Below, one piece after another: positions 60,989 to 64,000 of a stretch of 64,000 nucleotides of DNA. The notes under the pieces were generated by a model, which had not been told where the DNA came from, ran no database searches, and saw only the letters and a list, made by a program, of their open reading frames with translations. This DNA comes from SZUA-35 sp964351995 (GTDB taxonomy: Bacteria > Actinomycetota > Acidimicrobiia > Acidimicrobiales > SZUA-35): the NCBI GenBank assembly GCA_964351995.1, contig CAYGQE010000021.1, positions 1 through 64,000 of the forward strand. The letters run 5' to 3'. The first letter of the stretch is position 1. Each line of letters begins with the position of its first letter. The translations under genes were made by a program, and so were the position numbers.

Positions 60989-61563
60989 GTGGTCTCGATG
61001 ATGTCGGCATCGCAGCGCTCGACGGGGTCGTGGCCGGTGCGCTGGAGCCAAAGCTGCTCAACCGGCCCAGGAATGGACGGTACGTGCTCGGCAAACTCAG
61101 GCTCCTTGCCGAACGGATCACTCGAACCCTGCACGATCAAGACTGGCACGTGAATGTCGGGAAAGTGCTCGGTCCGTAGCTGCTCGGGCTTCTTGGGCGG
61201 ATGGAGCGGGTAACTCAGCAGAAGAAGACCGGCGACAGCGAGGCCGTCGGCGACCGCCATCGAACACACCCGGCCACCCATCGAGCGACCTCCAACCACG
61301 AGCCGATCAGTCGTCGTCGCCCACTCCACAGCCACTGCTTCGATCTGCTCGATTGCCGAAGCCAACAACACCGGCATGCGATCTGGGGGCCGGCGACCCG
61401 GACCCTTCTGCCTGAAAGGAAACTCGCACCGGGCCACAGGCACAGCGAGTTGTTCTTCCATTGCGAGGAACAATCGATGGTTTCGGTCGCCACCGGCACC
61501 GTGGAACACCACGACGCCGTCGACGTTTGACACAGGGACGGAGGCGCTCCCTGACATCGTCAT
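60964..61563 (-). CDS. Alpha/beta hydrolase of the KANL3/Tex30 type
   Basis: The 199-residue protein has the hydrolase nucleophile in VVGGRSMGGRVCS (GxSxG), acid in GSSDPFGKEPEF, and histidine in LQRTGHDPV. The N-terminal GVVVFHGAGGDRNHRLF is an oxyanion loop. The fold resembles dienelactone-hydrolase relatives; the substrate is unknown. It overlaps the preceding J-domain gene by one base. Confidence 0.82.
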   Translation of the reverse strand: MTMSGSASVPVSNVDGVVVFHGAGGDRNHRLFLAMEEQLAVPVARCEFPFRQKGPGRRPPDRMPVLLASAIEQIEAVAVEWATTTDRLVVGGRSMGGRVCSMAVADGLAVAGLLLLSYPLHPPKKPEQLRTEHFPDIHVPVLIVQGSSDPFGKEPEFAEHVPSIPGPVEQLWLQRTGHDPVERCDADIIETTQRWVAAL

Positions 61564-62273
61564 CAGGCGTCGAGAAGGATCCGGCGAGCTTCGTTGAGTT
61601 CGGCGATTCGGTCGGCAGCGCCGACGGTTTCGGCACCGTGATCGGGGTGAGCGTCGCGCAACAGCGATCGGAACCGCCGCTGAATCGTGCGTTTGCTCGG
61701 CTGCTCATCAGCGGAACCTTCGAAGTCGAAGATCTCGAGTGCCCACGAGACGGGATCGTTCCAGCTGCGAAGATCGGCCAGGCTCGCTCGATCGCCACCC
61801 ATCGTGGCCTGGATGAACCCAGCATCGACCGGGCGACCCCACACCAGGGCGTTGCGGATCGAGTCGAACACCACCGACCGAGCCTCGGCTGGCAGCGAAC
61901 CTGCGGCGTAGATCGCCCCGATCGCCTGCTGCACTGGGCGACCGCTCTCGTCGTCGAAGTCGAAACTGAGCGTGTTGCCTTCTGCAATCAGCCGGTGGGT
62001 GCTGCGAGACAGGCCGATCTGATCGACCTGGAATCGGTGTCGAACACGAGGCTGTGGGATCCGGGCCCCTCGATCGAGATCTTCGATGAGGTGCACGAGA
62101 CCCTCACGGAGGTCGCCCTCGACCAACGGTGCCGACCGTGCCACGATTGCGGACAACAGCAGGCCACCAGCACCGGGCGCGGGCTCGATCGGAAGGTTTC
62201 TCATGCCGAGGGCCACCCGCCGCGTCGGAGCGATCGGTCGTGAGTGATAGATCTCCAACTCGGCCAAAATCAC
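61563..62273 (-). CDS. J-domain-containing protein of unknown function
   Basis: The 236-residue protein has a C-terminal J-like domain, RRFRSLLRDAHPDHGAETVGAADRIAELNEARRILL (residues ~200-235), with the HPD tripeptide that stimulates DnaK. The N-terminal ~190 residues are not recognised and lack DnaJ's Gly/Phe and zinc regions, so it may be a client-specific cochaperone. It is divergent from the PPK2 gene. Confidence 0.75.
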   Translation of the reverse strand: MILAELEIYHSRPIAPTRRVALGMRNLPIEPAPGAGGLLLSAIVARSAPLVEGDLREGLVHLIEDLDRGARIPQPRVRHRFQVDQIGLSRSTHRLIAEGNTLSFDFDDESGRPVQQAIGAIYAAGSLPAEARSVVFDSIRNALVWGRPVDAGFIQATMGGDRASLADLRSWNDPVSWALEIFDFEGSADEQPSKRTIQRRFRSLLRDAHPDHGAETVGAADRIAELNEARRILLDA

Positions 62274-62363
62274 CGTGCAAACCTATCTGAGGTTGCTCAA
62301 CTCAGCTGCACCGGGCGCCCTCAACAAACCTCTCGGGTTGCCACTGTGCAAAGATCTTGGGCC

Positions 62364-63185
62364 ATGACGTTCGACATCGAATCCCTGCGAGTCCCTCCGG
62401 GCAAGAACCTCCGTCTCGACGACATAGATCCCAAGTCGACTCCCGAATGGTCGGGTTCTGACAAAGAGGAAGGCAAGGCTCGCGTCGAGCAACTCAACGC
62501 GCGGCTCGAGGAGCTTCAGGAGCTGCTCTACGCCGAGGGGAAACACCGCCTGCTGGTCGTTCTGCAGGCAATGGATGCCGGCGGCAAGGACGGCACCATC
62601 CGCCATGTCTTTGACGGGGTGAACCCCTCGGGGGTTCGAGCTCCAGCATTCAAGAGGCCAACGGACAAGGAACTGGCCCACGACTACCTCTGGCGTGTGC
62701 ACCAGCACGTCCCCGGTGACGGCGAGATCGTGATCTTCAACCGAAGCCACTACGAGGACGTGCTCGTCGTTCGTGTGATGGACATCGTGCCCGAGCAGCG
62801 TTGGCGCAAGCGCTACGAACACATCGTCGACTTCGAACGCATGCTGGCCGACGAGGGCACCACGATCGTCAAGATCTACCTACACATCTCCAAGGAGGAA
62901 CAGAAGGAGCGGCTCCAAGCCCGCCTCGACGTTCCGGAGAAGAACTGGAAGTTCGAAACTGGCGATCTCGCCATGCGCGAGAAGTGGGACCGCTTCATGG
63001 AGGCGTTCGAAGAAGCGCTCGAGAAGACGTCGACCCCGTACGCCCCGTGGTACGTGATTCCGGCCAACCGCAAGTGGTATCGGAACATCGCTGTGCTCGA
63101 GATCCTCGTGCAGACGCTCGAAGGTCTGCACATGTCCTTCCCCGACCCCGAAGGGGGCCTCGAAGACATCGTCATCCCCGACTGA
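62364..63185 (+). CDS. ppk2: Polyphosphate kinase 2 family protein
   Basis: The 273-residue enzyme transfers phosphate between polyphosphate and nucleotides. Walker A-like AMDAGGKDGTIRHVFDG and Walker B-like IFNRSHYEDVLVVRV are clear, along with FKRPTDKELAHDYLWR and the lid EEQKERLQARLDVPEKNWKF. The length (~270) fits class I or III single-domain PPK2. The ATG at 62364 is chosen because homology begins there. It could store or recycle energy under phosphate variation. Confidence 0.94.
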   Translation: MTFDIESLRVPPGKNLRLDDIDPKSTPEWSGSDKEEGKARVEQLNARLEELQELLYAEGKHRLLVVLQAMDAGGKDGTIRHVFDGVNPSGVRAPAFKRPTDKELAHDYLWRVHQHVPGDGEIVIFNRSHYEDVLVVRVMDIVPEQRWRKRYEHIVDFERMLADEGTTIVKIYLHISKEEQKERLQARLDVPEKNWKFETGDLAMREKWDRFMEAFEEALEKTSTPYAPWYVIPANRKWYRNIAVLEILVQTLEGLHMSFPDPEGGLEDIVIPD

Positions 63186-63540
63186 TCTCTTTCCCCCGCC
63201 CCGTCCCCTGCACTTCCCTTCCCTCGCACCTCGCATCCGTTCTGGTTCGCAGCATTCCCACTTCTGGGCTACCTCGGTGCCGGTTCGGGAGGACAGGAGG
63301 AACTTGAGTTCGTTGACGAACGATCGTGGCCGTTCGACGGCCTCTTGCCAGCCGAACAGCGAGTTCGAAGATCCTTCGATCAATCGACAGCGTCATAGGG
63401 GCACCTCGTGCGTGAAAGCGTCAAGAGGCACCCGGAGGTGCGATCCTCGCCATCGGTTCTGGTCCCGAAATCTCCCTAAAGTGGGAATCCTGGGTACCAA
63501 ATCGCAGCGCTGGTGCGGTGAGTTGCGACGACGGTCGACC
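63186..63540. other. Intergenic region with weak hairpins, no gene seen
   Basis: Holds a hairpin GCACC (63428-63432) CGGA GGTGC (63437-63441) and a similar GGGGCACC earlier at 63399. Reading frames on either strand here show no family resemblance. Confidence 0.5.
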
Positions 63541-64000
63541 TCAGATGATGGCGTCCATCTTTTCCATGGAGTGGTCGGCCTCGATCACGCGCACCGTGCC
63601 GGAACGGCTTCGCATGACGAGCGACTGGGTGTGAACCCGGTTCTGCGAATAGGTGACACCCCGGAGCAGGTCACCGGTGCTGATGCCGGTGGCGGCGAAG
63701 AAACAATCATCGGATCGCACCAGGTCATCCATGGTCAGGATCTGCTCGAAGTCGTAGCCCAACGCCTCGGCCGACGCCCGCTCCTCCGGATCCCGCGCGA
63801 ACAACCGACCTTGAAGATCGCCGCCCATGCACTTCATCGCCGCAGCGGTGATGACCCCCTCGGGGGTGCCACCGACACCGAACAGGATGTCGACACCGCT
63901 TTCGGGACGAGCAGTCGCGATGGCACCGGCAACGTCGCCATCACGGATGAGACGAATGCGGGCGCCCGTGCTGCGGATCTTGGCGATCAAGTCATCGTGA
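63541..64000 (-). CDS. glpX: Class II fructose-1,6-bisphosphatase (GlpX), C-terminal part (start outside window)
   Basis: The window ends within the gene; ~153 residues are visible. The frame continues past 64000 (HDDLIAKIRS). It contains IRLIRDGDVAGAIATA, the substrate/metal block DILFGVGGTPEGVITAAAMKCMGGDLQGRL, and LVRSDDCFFAATGISTGDLLRGV, the hallmark of the GlpX phosphatase fold. It dephosphorylates fructose-1,6-bisphosphate in gluconeogenesis. Confidence 0.95.
   Translation of the reverse strand, partial: HDDLIAKIRSTGARIRLIRDGDVAGAIATARPESGVDILFGVGGTPEGVITAAAMKCMGGDLQGRLFARDPEERASAEALGYDFEQILTMDDLVRSDDCFFAATGISTGDLLRGVTYSQNRVHTQSLVMRSRSGTVRVIEADHSMEKMDAII

Noticed and set aside
1..64000. 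CRISPR arrays, rRNA, tRNA or intact insertion sequences
   Set aside because: None were seen by eye on either strand; a covariance-model and transposase search would be needed to exclude them fully.

Overview
The window is GC-rich (by eye in the mid-60s percent) and gene-dense, and looks like a chromosomal piece of a high-GC actinobacterium, most likely of the Acidimicrobiia type (inference). Support comes from an F420-type LLM oxidoreductase, a DUF222/13E12-type HNH protein, a PASTA Ser/Thr kinase, GatCAB, an Eis-like acetyltransferase, MeaB and frequent GTG starts. No rRNA, tRNA, CRISPR array or intact transposase was seen.

Layout. 0-9 kb: the 3' end of an ABC permease; a redoxin locus whose first active-site cysteine codon is an in-frame TGA followed by a bacterial-SECIS-like hairpin (a candidate UxxC selenoprotein, though the reading frame also breaks downstream); a GGDEF protein; a PNPOx-like protein; a MATE pump; and an ECF sigma factor with a membrane partner. 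9-15.7 kb: a bifunctional beta-oxidation protein, gatC-gatA-gatB, a ferredoxin and an SCP2 protein, with large palindromic intergenic elements. 15.7-25 kb: an MFS pump and a five-gene minus-strand operon for the lower reductive pyrimidine pathway (class III aminotransferase, beta-ureidopropionase, dihydropyrimidinase, methylmalonate-semialdehyde dehydrogenase, F420-type LLM oxidoreductase), divergent from a MocR regulator. 25-33.5 kb: a cytidine-deaminase-like protein, the PASTA kinase, NAD-dependent DNA ligase, membrane proteins, and an orphan molybdopterin-binding xanthine/CO-dehydrogenase large subunit.

33.5-45 kb: a decayed AAA ATPase, the HNH protein, a HigB-HigA-like toxin-antitoxin pair, and a catabolic-looking set (M81 peptidase, FAD oxidoreductase, TauD-type and PhyH-type dioxygenases, serine hydrolase, IlvD-type dehydratase). 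45.5-51.5 kb: an accessory stretch of small unrelated genes on both strands (two VOC proteins, DinB, GNAT, HIT, a UTRA fragment, a two-domain lipoprotein, an ICMT-like protein), punctuated by a same-orientation family of about 30-bp palindromic repeats. This resembles a cassette array, but no integrase or clear attC site was found.

51.5-64 kb: housekeeping genes, including class II aldolase, Sua5/TsaC, MnmA and cysteine desulfurase as a tRNA-modification operon, a methyltransferase, rhomboid protease, MscL, MeaB with a NifU-like protein that has lost its CxxC motif, an MFS transporter, a hydrolase, a J-domain protein, PPK2, and the 3' part of glpX.

Functionally, the pyrimidine operon can take dihydrouracil or dihydrothymine to acetyl- or propionyl-CoA. 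MeaB would support the mutase that assimilates propionyl-CoA. The cysteine desulfurase feeds sulfur to MnmA. The two most notable observations are the candidate selenocysteine redoxin near the left edge and the repeat-punctuated small-gene region at 45.5-51 kb.
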